From Pseudomonadota bacterium (GTDB lineage Bacteria > Pseudomonadota > Alphaproteobacteria > Rhizobiales > Beijerinckiaceae): 37,358 bases of DNA. The stretch is taken from positions 1 through 37,358 of the forward strand of contig JAIUNQ010000012.1 in assembly GCA_020161475.1 (NCBI GenBank), written 5' to 3'. A model generated the notes under the pieces. That model saw only the letters and a program-made list of their open reading frames with translations. It was not told the origin of the DNA and did not search any database. A program made the translations under genes and the position numbers. Each line of letters starts with the position of its first letter. Position 1 is the stretch's first letter. Shown here one piece after another: positions 27,029-33,860 of this stretch.

Positions 27029-27279
27029 GATTGCCGTCCCGACCCTGAGCGCAAAGCGGCGATCCCGAGGCCTGGAAGCGTCGGCGCTGCGCCAGCTTTT
27101 TCCACAGGCGGCCAAGCCGTTAGCAAGAATCCGGAGGATTCTTTTCTATTAGCATCGTTAGAGAGCATCCGATTTTTCGCAGATTTCCGGGGGCTTCCGG
27201 CACAATCCGGTTTCCGATAGGCCGAGGATCCGGTTTCCGATGGGCCGAGTCTGGCGGTTTTCGATAGGCCGAGCGTCAT
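27025..27279 (-). CDS. Possible 84-aa coupled reading frame between repA and DUF2840
   Basis: This frame starts by ATGA overlap with the repA stop (27276-27279) and ends by ATGA overlap with the DUF2840 start (27025-27028). Its first 25 codons are the iteron-like repeats and its product is Ser/Arg-rich with no recognised domain. It occupies the position ParA holds in relatives. The two overlaps suggest a translated link, but the composition looks non-coding, so I keep it as doubtful. Confidence 0.3.
   Translation of the reverse strand: MTLGLSKTARLGPSETGSSAYRKPDCAGSPRKSAKNRMLSNDANRKESSGFLLTAWPPVEKAGAAPTLPGLGIAALRSGSGRQS
27126..27142. repeat. Perfect 7-bp hairpin
   Basis: AGAATCC (27126-27132), loop GGA, GGATTCT (27136-27142), followed on the + strand by TTTCTATT. 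It lies between the iterons and DUF2840. It could be a weak terminator for + strand transcription or a protein site. Confidence 0.35.
27205..27273. repeat. Three iteron-like direct repeats
   Basis: Three 22-bp copies begin at 27205, 27228 and 27252, a 23-24 bp spacing close to two helical turns. Core CGGTTTCCGATAGGCCGAG is exact in copy 1, has one change (GATGGG) in copy 2 and one change (TTTTCG) in copy 3. Tandem repeats at this spacing beside a RepA gene are the classic layout of iterons, so this is a candidate replication origin or RepA operator. Confidence 0.6.
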
Positions 27280-28142
27280 GGCAACTTCTCCACAGGCAAG
27301 CCAACGCGCCGGGCTGCAGCGATGAACGAGTCGACGGGGACGGGTTTGAAAATCAGCCGCTCGCGGCCGAAGCTGTGCTCGAGGCTCAAATGGTAGCCCG
27401 GCAGCGATTGCTGCCGGACGATCGTGCGCAGCTCGAACGCGAATTGCTTGAGCGGCGAGAGCGAGCCTGATTTGAGATGGAGGTGCGGAACGTCAAAGCT
27501 CCAGCCACCACGCTGATGCCCGCCATGCTTGCGCACAATCCGGTAAAGCCAACGCTCGACGCCGCCAGTCAGGCTGAAATAGGCGCGATCGATGGTCAGG
27601 ATTAGCCCTCTGTCGAGCACGCCTGCATAGAACCAGTCTGGCAGGATCATCTCGATGCCGGTCGCGCGACCATGGTCGTCGGATGTCTCCCGCCATTCGT
27701 TGATCCAGGAGAAACGGTGACGGCGACGTTGGTGCTGTTGCCGGATTGACGTCGCAACGGTGGTGGATTGCAGCCGGTCCAGCGCTGCGCGCAGCCGCTC
27801 ATAATGGTCCTTGCCGGTCCCCCGTCCGATGAAGGTCAGGATTTCGTGCGGTCGAGCTGCAATAAGGCGCGACGTGGGTCTTCCTGCATCGCGGGCCTCG
27901 ACGAGCTGGCTGGCTGCCCAGATGAGGATATCGGCGTCCCAAATTGTTGCCATGCCATGCTCCGGCACGGCCTCGACCGAAATCCACGTCGCTCCCATCG
28001 TGAAATCGATAGGTGTGCAGCGCCGTGTCTTGGCGAGGCTGAAGAAGGGCCATGCCATGAGATCCTGCGCATCCCGTGCGGCGATTTCACCTGGAGCCGA
28101 GCGGAACAGCTCAAGCTGCGCTGTAGTGCCCGAAGCTCGCAT
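27276..28142 (-). CDS. repA: Replication initiator protein A
   Basis: A 288-aa replication initiator of the RepA type found in alphaproteobacterial plasmids and ICEs (QDLMAWPFFSLAKTRR, ATIWDADILIWAASQ, LTGGVERWLYRIVRKHG, SPLKQFAFELRTIVR). ATG 28142 is used because it overlaps the preceding HTH gene stop by ATGA; a longer frame to 28421 is antisense-like. It probably binds the repeats just downstream of its own stop and starts replication of the excised circle. Confidence 0.88.
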   Translation of the reverse strand: MRASGTTAQLELFRSAPGEIAARDAQDLMAWPFFSLAKTRRCTPIDFTMGATWISVEAVPEHGMATIWDADILIWAASQLVEARDAGRPTSRLIAARPHEILTFIGRGTGKDHYERLRAALDRLQSTTVATSIRQQHQRRRHRFSWINEWRETSDDHGRATGIEMILPDWFYAGVLDRGLILTIDRAYFSLTGGVERWLYRIVRKHGGHQRGGWSFDVPHLHLKSGSLSPLKQFAFELRTIVRQQSLPGYHLSLEHSFGRERLIFKPVPVDSFIAAARRVGLPVEKLP

Positions 28143-28393
28143 CAGCGGCGCACCGGCCGGGCGGACAGACAGATGCCTTTTCCAGGGTCCGACGTCGAAT
28201 TCCGGCGTCCATTCTGTGCCCAGGCGTCCAGATCGGTAATGGCATAGACGATCCGGCGCCCCAGCTTGTGAAAGGCTGGCCCTGTGCCGTAGCACCGATG
28301 CTTTTCCAGGGTGCGCGCGGAAAGCCCAAGGTGAACGGCTGCGTCGGGCGTTCGGACGTAGCGCGGAACGACGGGTACAAATTCTCCATCCAT
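28142..28393 (-). CDS. AlpA/excisionase-type helix-turn-helix protein
   Basis: An 83-aa protein with a MerR/AlpA-like HTH (TPDAAVHLGLSARTLEKHRC, then GPAFHKLGRRIVYAITDLDAW). ATG 28393 is preceded by AGGAGG at 7 bp. Such proteins act as small transcription factors or as excisionases that steer an integrase. Coupled to repA, so it may set replication or excision timing. Confidence 0.8.
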   Translation of the reverse strand: MDGEFVPVVPRYVRTPDAAVHLGLSARTLEKHRCYGTGPAFHKLGRRIVYAITDLDAWAQNGRRNSTSDPGKGICLSARPVRR

Positions 28394-28511
28394 GATGATC
28401 CTCCTGTGAAGTGCCGGACACACGGGGGTGGACCGGCGAGCAGGAGGCGAGAGATCGGATTTTCAGAGGATTGGGTGAACGGACATACCGAGACTGTCTG
28501 GAATGTCCCGA

Positions 28512-29283
28512 TCAGATGCCGTTCAACAGGCGACGGTAGCCGCCGTCGCGTGCTGCGAGCGCTTGACGGTGCCAGCGGGCAATCCGCTTGCGTTCGCTTG
28601 AGCCATCCCATTCAGCTGCCGAGTAGTGGCGCGCATCGCGGGCAATCAGGTCAACTGCGAGTTCACGTGCGCTGACACCTTCAGGCAATGCATCGAGCAG
28701 CCTCAACCATTGTACCAAGCGCCAGCGTTCGGATGGCCCGGGCTCGAGAGAAACTGGTCGCTGCCGCAGCCGACCAAGATGAATATGTTCATGGAAGGCC
28801 GACATTGCGGCCCGGCGCAGTTCCCAGAAGGTATCCGCAGGCAACATATAGGTGAGCGGGTCAGTATCCGATGCTTCTGTTGGGATGGTTAGCCGATAGC
28901 GTCGTCCGCCCAACGTCAGCACCAGATGTGACGCTTGCTCGGTGATATGGCAGGCGATCAGTGTCGCACCTTTGCCAACGGTAAGCTTGTTGAACCTGCC
29001 AATCTTGGCTGATTCCGGTTGCAGCCGGATTATTGAAGCGGAGGTGGAAGGGTCCCAGATGGCGGGGCTGTGCGTGGCGGTATGTTCAGGGTCAACTGCG
29101 AAAGACCAACCCCCAGTGCTTGGCCAGACGTTTGCGCGCTATGGGCGCTGCGTCGATGGCACGAGCATATTGGTCGCGATAGTCAGGATTGCGGCGCAGG
29201 AATTCCTGCGCGAAGTCCGCACGGTCGTGTGCTTCAAAGGCTTTGGCGTAACTCTCCGAACGCCAGTCGGGCTTCTCCTCCAT
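28512..29283 (-). pseudogene. DUF6499-DUF2285 protein, split by a frameshift
   Basis: ATG 29283 (AGGAGA 6 bp upstream) opens a DUF6499 domain (WRSESYAKAF, FAQEFLRRNPDYRDQYARA, KHWGLVF) that stops at 29092. The next frame, without any ATG, GTG or TTG until 28922, continues directly as FAVDPEHTATHSPAIWDP and ends in a clear DUF2285 C-terminus (RLVQWLRLLDALPEG, GGYRRLLNGI, stop 28512). Removing one A from AAA at 29101-29103 joins both parts into a normal protein of about 257 aa. Such proteins are DNA-binding regulators of these elements. It is a disrupted gene, a programmed frameshift or a base-call error; the sequence cannot tell which. Confidence 0.75.
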
Positions 29284-29418
29284 CACAGCTCTCCTGTGAG
29301 GTTTTTTGGAGTCGGACGATCATGTTACTGGCAAGGTCCGAGAAGTGCCGGAGTCAGTGGCGCGCTATCAGCGATACCAGCACAATCGATTGCCCTGGAA
29401 TGATGGATCGTCCGGAGT

Positions 29419-29682
29419 TTAGTTCGTACGGTTGTCTAGCAAATGGCGGTATCCGCTCTCTGTCATCCATTTGGCACGGGCAAGGTGGCCATCGTAAACC
29501 AGCTTGGCGCGCTCGGGCTCCCTGGTGGGATCGATAGAGAAGATGATCGCCACCGCCTCTTCCCAATGCGCACCGTCTTTCTCTGCGTCCAGCAAACGCA
29601 AATAGGTGACGAGGTGTCGCTCGTCATAAGCGCTAAGCCGGTCCGTCTGCGGTGGTTGATCTTCGAAGTCAGGAGCCGTCAT
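29419..29682 (-). CDS. Small DUF2285-like protein
   Basis: An 87-aa protein (YDERHLVTYLRLLDAEKDGA, EPERAKLVYDGHLARAKWMT) of a small family kept beside the DUF6499-DUF2285 gene in related elements. The residues RAKWMTESGYRHLL resemble the DUF2285 C-terminus. ATG 29682 has AGGAGGG just upstream. Likely a small DNA-binding regulator; its role is not known. Confidence 0.75.
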   Translation of the reverse strand: MTAPDFEDQPPQTDRLSAYDERHLVTYLRLLDAEKDGAHWEEAVAIIFSIDPTREPERAKLVYDGHLARAKWMTESGYRHLLDNRTN

Positions 29683-29775
29683 GGGTCCCTCCTAAGCGTT
29701 GAGCGATAATACTCGCAGTAACTCCGCAACACGAGCGGTGAAGTAGTCCACACTTCCCCCTAAATCCGCAGAGCA

Positions 29776-29795
29776 TTATGCGCTTAGCCGCATAA
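29776..29795. repeat. 7-bp inverted repeat downstream of the XRE gene
   Basis: TTATGCG (29776-29782) and CGCATAA (29789-29795) with loop CTTAGC. No T-tract on either side. The surrounding 29683-29908 stretch shows no convincing gene and is AT-richer than average. Confidence 0.3.
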
Positions 29796-29908
29796 GCTGA
29801 GACGGACTGTGGTCGGGAAACCACCTCGAAGTAACAAGCATTTGATTGCTGTCGTTGAAAAATTGTAAAGTTGGAGTGTCGAATCTGCGAACGGGCGCTA
29901 GATTGCGG

Positions 29909-30127
29909 TCACTGTTCGCCAGCCTTGTCGAAAAATCGGGCAGGGTCGACGACGAGTTCCTCTGCGAGTCGCTCAACCGTGTCGAGCGTGGGCGAATTCG
30001 CTGCGCGTTCAAGCAGACCGACATAGTTGCGGTTAAGCCCAGCACGGTGCGCTAGTTCCTCCTGCGAAAGCCCACTGGCGTGACGCATTCGCCTTAAATT
30101 CGTCGCAAAAATCTCCCGAAGCTTCAT
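29909..30127 (-). CDS. XRE-family helix-turn-helix repressor
   Basis: A 72-aa protein that is essentially one HTH_3 domain (LRRMRHASGLSQEELAHRAG, LNRNYVGLLERAANSPTLDT). The gene lies directly after a strong repeat that looks like its own operator (30147-30177). Small XRE proteins commonly hold ICE genes silent. Which genes it controls beyond its own is unknown. Confidence 0.85.
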   Translation of the reverse strand: MKLREIFATNLRRMRHASGLSQEELAHRAGLNRNYVGLLERAANSPTLDTVERLAEELVVDPARFFDKAGEQ

Positions 30128-30146
30128 GCTTCGTGGGTCGGCGGAA

Positions 30147-30177
30147 CCCTAATATACTGCCACCCAATATACTAGGG
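30147..30177. promoter_or_regulatory. Probable operator/promoter of the XRE gene
   Basis: CCCTAATATA (30147-30156) and TATACTAGGG (30168-30177) form a nearly perfect dyad (9 of 10), and AATATACT is also repeated directly at 30151 and 30166. It ends 20 bp before the XRE start, overlapping AT-rich sequence suitable for a -10 box. A symmetrical site this close to a small repressor gene is typical of autoregulation. Confidence 0.55.
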
Positions 30178-30181
30178 ATTC

Positions 30182-30211
30182 GTCATCGCCCGGTTTTACC
30201 CGGGCGATGAC
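30182..30211 (-). terminator. Strong stem-loop between DUF736 copy 2 and XRE
   Basis: GTCATCGCCCGG (30182-30193) and CCGGGCGATGAC (30200-30211) make a perfect 12-bp stem with a 6-base loop. It lies 9 bp after the DUF736 stop on the - strand. No T-run follows on that strand, so it may end transcription with Rho or protect the 3' end. Confidence 0.55.
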
Positions 30212-30220
30212 TTTGCTTGG

Positions 30221-30538
30221 TCAGCTTTCGCTGCGTCGTGCGGGGCGGCTCCAGACCAGATCGTAGCTGCCGTCTTCGGCTTCGAAGAGCTGGGCGAAGA
30301 TGGGAGCTACAAAGCTCGGATCGTCGAGCTTGATCGAGAGATAAGGCCGGTCATCCTGGGTGCGTTTTTCCCATGCCGCGCCGATTTCGACATTGCCGAC
30401 GAATACGCGGTGGCTGGGGGCATTCGAGCTGGCGCTTTCTTCTGCTGCGATACGGACTGATTTGGCTTGCAGTGCAAGCGTGGCGATCTGGCCACGGAAT
30501 TCTCCCGAAACCTTCTTGAAGTTGCCGATCTTTGCCAT
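30221..30538 (-). CDS. DUF736 protein, copy 2
   Basis: A 105-aa, family-typical DUF736 protein (GNFKKVSGEFRGQIATLALQ, VEIGAAWEKRT, PYLSIKLDDPSFVAPIFAQL). It shares the family pattern IGxF..., EIGAxW and DDPxFVxP with copy 1 at 25600 but is clearly diverged. Start ATG 30538 with AAGGAAA upstream. Function unknown; the family is linked to conjugative elements. Confidence 0.88.
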   Translation of the reverse strand: MAKIGNFKKVSGEFRGQIATLALQAKSVRIAAEESASSNAPSHRVFVGNVEIGAAWEKRTQDDRPYLSIKLDDPSFVAPIFAQLFEAEDGSYDLVWSRPARRSES

Positions 30539-30915
30539 TGGTGTTTCCTTTCCGTTGGTCGGACCGCTCCAGTGCGGCCTCGATGCGCGGATGAAGGTCA
30601 GCCAGTGGCAGGCGCCGCAGCTTTAGCCCGCAGCTTTAGCGGAGGACGGTGTGGCCGGACTTTCTTGTCTCGCGAGGAACGGCGGTACGCCGGGGGAAGA
30701 AAGTTCGGCAGGCACCGTTGCGGCAAGCCTGCCAAGCGAAGCGTCTTGCTGACATGGGCGCGGATCGAAAGAGGCCGCACTGGTCGGTTCTGCCGGAATG
30801 GATGCCAGATGCTGATCGCATGCAAATGTTTGGGTGTCCGCTGACGGGAATCTGCAAACCAAGCTGGGCAACGAAGAACGAGTTCCAGGACCAGCAGGAT
30901 TGCCCCCTCACGCGA
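30539..30915. other. 377-bp gap without a supported gene
   Basis: I find no convincing coding sequence. A 13-bp tandem duplication (CCGCAGCTTTAGC at 30615-30627 and 30628-30640) is present. The long + frame that spans 30649-31215 reads against the membrane protein and has cysteine/arginine-rich, non-family composition. The stretch may hold the promoter of DUF736 copy 2. Confidence 0.4.
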
Positions 30916-31395
30916 TCATTCGGTCGACATCGATCGGCCTGCATGAGCATCGCCACTCACCGGATCGTTCGTATTCGCTGGAACGCGCGTATCATGCCCA
31001 GACATCGTTACGCTGCGCCATGCCGAGAAGGATGTGGCCAGGGCAGCAATGGATCCGAAAACTACCAGCAGCGCGCCGTCGTCCGTTGCCAGCGATCCAA
31101 GGGCATGTGCGGCTTGAAAACCTGCAATGGCTGCCGGAATGGCAAAGAGAAGCGCGATCCCGGAACGCAGCAAGGGAGAACGAATAAGGGCAATGAGGTA
31201 TTGGCCGAGCAGTAGGGTGGAAATGCCGGCCGACAGACCGCCAGCAATGGCGGCGAGATGCCCATAGTCATGGCGGAGCAGCAAGAATGCACAACCGATG
31301 CCGGCATAGACTGGCAGTGCATAGCTCGCGAGGCGGAAAAGCAGCGCAAGCATGTAGAGACCGGCGACGGCCCCGAGGATGAGGAGAAAGGTCAT
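30916..31395 (-). CDS. Small membrane protein of unknown function
   Basis: A 159-aa protein with ATG 31395. Four or more hydrophobic segments (MTFLLILGAVAGLYMLALLF, YAGIGCAFLLL, AAIAGGLSAGISTLLLG, SGIALLFAIPAAIAGF) are followed by a polar tail. No family recognised. Near the end of the element with other accessory genes, so it may be carried for host or mating functions. Confidence 0.6.
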   Translation of the reverse strand: MTFLLILGAVAGLYMLALLFRLASYALPVYAGIGCAFLLLRHDYGHLAAIAGGLSAGISTLLLGQYLIALIRSPLLRSGIALLFAIPAAIAGFQAAHALGSLATDDGALLVVFGSIAALATSFSAWRSVTMSGHDTRVPANTNDPVSGDAHAGRSMSTE

Positions 31396-31500
31396 AAGCG
31401 TCCCTTGTCTGGACGCGCTCGCCACCACCACCTCAGCGCATTCTGCGGTGCAAGGATAGCACGGCAGAGTGCAGGCCGAAAAGGCAGCATTCGCCGGAGA

Positions 31501-31665
31501 CTAGCGGGCGAAGGGATCATATTCGCGAACCACCTGTTCGGGGTCGCCATCAAATTCGTCAGCGGGGATCACGAAGTAGCCCTGGTTGGTTTCGATGAGG
31601 ACGATAACCGTCATCAGCGTTCGGGAGAGGTTCCAGCCAAGCGATTGTGCGGTTGCCAGTGGCAT
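31501..31665 (-). CDS. 54-aa conserved-looking small protein
   Basis: From ATG 31665, the product begins MPLATAQSLGWNLSRTLMTV and continues with TNQGYFVIPADEFDGDPEQV to an acidic tail. The frame extends further upstream to 31740 but only through hairpin-rich DNA. The regular pattern of hydrophobic and acidic residues suggests a real small protein; no function can be assigned. Confidence 0.5.
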   Translation of the reverse strand: MPLATAQSLGWNLSRTLMTVIVLIETNQGYFVIPADEFDGDPEQVVREYDPFAR

Positions 31666-32050
31666 GTTGCGGCTCCTGCCTTGGAGCGGGACCACCCCGC
31701 TCGACAGTCGCCCCACAGGCCGGGGCCTGGCCGCAATCACCGCAGCACCGCTGCGGCCGCACGCGCATGCGTAGCGGACCCTTCACGGGTTGATTGAAAG
31801 AGGACAGGCTTCGCGCCTAGGGATCAGCGGCTTATGCGAGCGAGTGGTTCTGCGGCGGCAAGGCCGCTAGCCGTTGCTGACATGAGTTTGTTGGTTTGGA
31901 ATGCACCGAACGGCGATTCACGCCAAAGTCACCGAGCCACTGCGAATGAAGCGCCATTGCGCTGCCGCTTGATCTAAGCCCGAAGTGTAGCGGAAATTTT
32001 CAAGCTCTCGCCTTGAGCTTCCCCGAGATGCCCTGAGCAGTCTTCACGCT

Positions 32051-32095
32051 GGTGACAATGTGGTGACAATGATCAACACCGAGAGCTTTGTCACC
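32051..32095. repeat. GGTGACAATG repeats near the tRNA
   Basis: GGTGACAATG occurs at 32051-32060 and 32062-32071 as an 11-bp tandem, and its core in inverse form, TTGTCACC, at 32088-32095. Repeats of this size beside a tRNA 3' end are typical of integrase or excisionase arm sites. Proposed att-site element. Confidence 0.45.
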
Positions 32096-32099
32096 AAGC

Positions 32100-32118
32100 C
32101 CTCGCGAGCTTCGCGAGG
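32100..32118. repeat. 8-bp perfect hairpin near the tRNA
   Basis: CCTCGCGA (32100-32107), loop GCT, TCGCGAGG (32111-32118). It lies 30 bp beyond the tRNA CCA end on the tRNA-transcribed side. Candidate terminator of the tRNA transcript or part of the attachment region. Confidence 0.4.
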
Positions 32119-32130
32119 TTCAAACCGTTG

Positions 32131-32147
32131 GTTTTCCGGGAGAAAAC
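32131..32147 (-). terminator. Stem-loop directly after tRNA-Gly
   Basis: GTTTTC (32131-32136) and GAAAAC (32142-32147) pair with a 5-base loop, immediately adjoining the tRNA CCA. It could end the tRNA transcript or be a core att structure. Confidence 0.4.
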
Positions 32148-32222
32148 TGGAGCGGGCGAAGGGATTCGAACCCTCGACCCCAACCTTGGCAAGGTTGTGC
32201 TCTACCCCTGAGCTACACCCGC
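32148..32222 (-). tRNA. tRNA-Gly (anticodon GCC)
   Basis: The - strand reads GCGGGTG, a D-arm with AGCTCAGGGGTAGAGC, an anticodon arm with stem CAACC / GGTTG and loop TTGCCAA giving anticodon GCC, the T-arm GAGGGTTCGAATCCC, and CGCCCGC pairing with the first seven bases, then T and an encoded CCA. All arms pair. Gly tRNA genes are frequent ICE integration sites, and the mobile region ends right at its 3' end. Confidence 0.95.
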
Positions 32223-32295
32223 GTCCAGACCGGTTGAATTCGCCGGAGGCCGGCTCTATGCCAAAAGCCGACGTGGATGACAAGAACTTTTTTCA

Positions 32296-32832
32296 ATGAA
32301 AATCACTCTTCTTTCGGCCCCCCTTTCTGACGACCCCTCCACCGCGGTGTTCGATCTGTTCGAAAAACTCGAAATTCGCGCCAAAACCTATGAGCATGAG
32401 CCCCACAACACGGTAGCCGAGTCACGCCTCGCTCATCACCTGATGCCGGGGCTGCACACGAAAAACCTCTTCGTGAAAGACAAGGCGAGCCAGCTTTATC
32501 TCATCACGGCAGAGGCCGAATCCCCGCTCGATCTGAAATCCATGGACAAGGTGATCGGCGCGAAGGGCCGCCTCTCCTTCGCCTCAGCCGACCAGATGAT
32601 GACGCATCTGGGCATTGTGCCCGGCTGTGTCAGCCCGCTGGCGCTGGTGAACGAGAAGCAAGGCGCCGTGCGCTTTGTCATCGAGAAAAAGCTGCTGGAA
32701 GCGGAGCTCATCAACGTGCATCCCTTGATCAACACCCGCACCACCGCGCTGGAGCCTGCCCGGCTCCTCGCGGTTCTCGCGGCCACCGGCCATCCCCCGC
32801 TCATCACTGAGCTGCCCTACCGGCAGGAATAA
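32296..32832 (+). CDS. YbaK/ProX-type aminoacyl-tRNA deacylase
   Basis: A 178-aa YbaK-domain protein (TAVFDLFEKLEIRAKTYEHE, HTKNLFVKDKASQLYLITAE, GIVPGCVSPLALVNE). Members of this family in alphaproteobacteria (ProXp-ala/YbaK group) hydrolyse mischarged tRNAs such as Ala-tRNA-Pro in trans. Residue K62 in KNLFVKD is the conserved lysine region. It is the first chromosomal gene beyond the tRNA on the right, which helps to place the element's edge. Confidence 0.9.
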   Translation: MKITLLSAPLSDDPSTAVFDLFEKLEIRAKTYEHEPHNTVAESRLAHHLMPGLHTKNLFVKDKASQLYLITAEAESPLDLKSMDKVIGAKGRLSFASADQMMTHLGIVPGCVSPLALVNEKQGAVRFVIEKKLLEAELINVHPLINTRTTALEPARLLAVLAATGHPPLITELPYRQE

Positions 32833-32942
32833 GGTTGGCGGGATCGACAATAGGGGGATGAATTTGCGCCGTGACCGTTGCGCAAATGGTGCCGCGACCC
32901 CAAATAGGCACGGTCAATTGGCAAGCCAGCAGGGATTGAGTG

Positions 32943-33830
32943 ATGAGCGCCCCGGTCGTTTTTGATGTCACCACCGCCGAATTCCGTGATGCGGTCATGA
33001 AGCGCTCGCTCGAAGTGCCGGTTCTGGTGGATTTCTGGGCGCCGTGGTGCGGTCCCTGCAAGCAGCTTGGCCCCACCATCGAAAAGGTGGTCAAGGCCGC
33101 CAAGGGCAAGGTCGCGCTTGCCAAAATGAACATCGACGAGCACCCGGAAGTCGCCCAGCAGCTCGGCGTGCAGTCCATTCCCGCCGTTTTTGCCTTCCAG
33201 CGCGGGCAACCGGTCGATGGCTTTGTCGGCAACCTGCCGGAAAGCCAGATCAAGGCCTTCATCGAGCGCTTGGTCGGCCCGCTTGGTGCCGATACCGCCG
33301 AGGTCCTCGCCAGCGCCGAAGCCAAGCTTGAGGCGGGGGATGCCGTCGGCGCCGCTGAAGGTTTTGCCGCTGTTCTCTCCGAAGATCCGGCGCAGCCGCA
33401 GGCACTCGCCGGCATGGCGCGCGTGGAAATTCTGGGCGGCAATCTGGAGGCCGCCCGCGCGATTCTCGGCACTGTCCCGCCCGATGCCGTCAACAACCCG
33501 GCCATCACCGGCGCGCTCGCCGCGCTGGAACTGGCAGAGCAGGCCGCAGCGCTCGGCGATGCCAGCGCGCTCCTGCGGGCGATTGAGGCCAACCCGCTCG
33601 ATTTTCAGGCCCGCTTCGATCTCGCCCTGATTCACAACGCGAAGAACCAGCGCGAGGAGGCGGTGGATCAGCTCATCGCCATCCTGCGCAAGAATCGCGC
33701 CTGGCAGGACCGTGACGGCAACGAGGAGGCCGCGCGCAAGCAGCTTCTCACCTTCTTCGAGGCCTGGGGGCCCATGGACGAGGCGACGCTCTATGGCCGT
33801 CGCCAGCTCTCCAGCACGCTTTTCGCCTGA
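32943..33830 (+). CDS. Thioredoxin-fold protein with tetratricopeptide-like tail
   Basis: A 295-aa protein from ATG 32943 (GTG 32940 also possible). Residues 1-110 are a thioredoxin fold with the redox motif WCGPC, and residues 120-290 hold a helical, TPR-like region (AEGFAAVLSEDPAQPQALAG, FDLALIHNAKNQREEAVDQL). This is the CnoX/YbbN architecture, a thioredoxin-like chaperone partner. It heads a run with the LON-domain and Trm112-like genes. Confidence 0.9.
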   Translation: MSAPVVFDVTTAEFRDAVMKRSLEVPVLVDFWAPWCGPCKQLGPTIEKVVKAAKGKVALAKMNIDEHPEVAQQLGVQSIPAVFAFQRGQPVDGFVGNLPESQIKAFIERLVGPLGADTAEVLASAEAKLEAGDAVGAAEGFAAVLSEDPAQPQALAGMARVEILGGNLEAARAILGTVPPDAVNNPAITGALAALELAEQAAALGDASALLRAIEANPLDFQARFDLALIHNAKNQREEAVDQLIAILRKNRAWQDRDGNEEAARKQLLTFFEAWGPMDEATLYGRRQLSSTLFA

Positions 33831-33860
33831 TCCCGCGCCCCGCCCTTCAAGGACACGCGC

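Larger units (their letters stand above)
31666..32147. other. Repeat-rich non-coding end of the element
   Basis: No gene is seen in 482 bp, and no integrase. It holds several hairpins: CAGGCC/GGCCTG (31716-31729), CCGCAGC/GCTGCGG (31740-31756), AAGCTC/GAGCTT (32002-32020). Near the tRNA are direct GGTGACAATG repeats and further hairpins listed separately. It looks like the attachment-site arm of the ICE. Confidence 0.5.

Noticed and set aside
27205..27273. Iterons as coding repeats of a repetitive protein
   Set aside because: The period is 23-24 bp, not a multiple of three throughout, so the encoded residues are not a true protein repeat.
30649..31215. + strand frame of 188 codons over the gap and membrane gene
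   Set aside because: Cys/Arg-rich product without any motif; the opposite strand encodes a convincing membrane protein over half of it.
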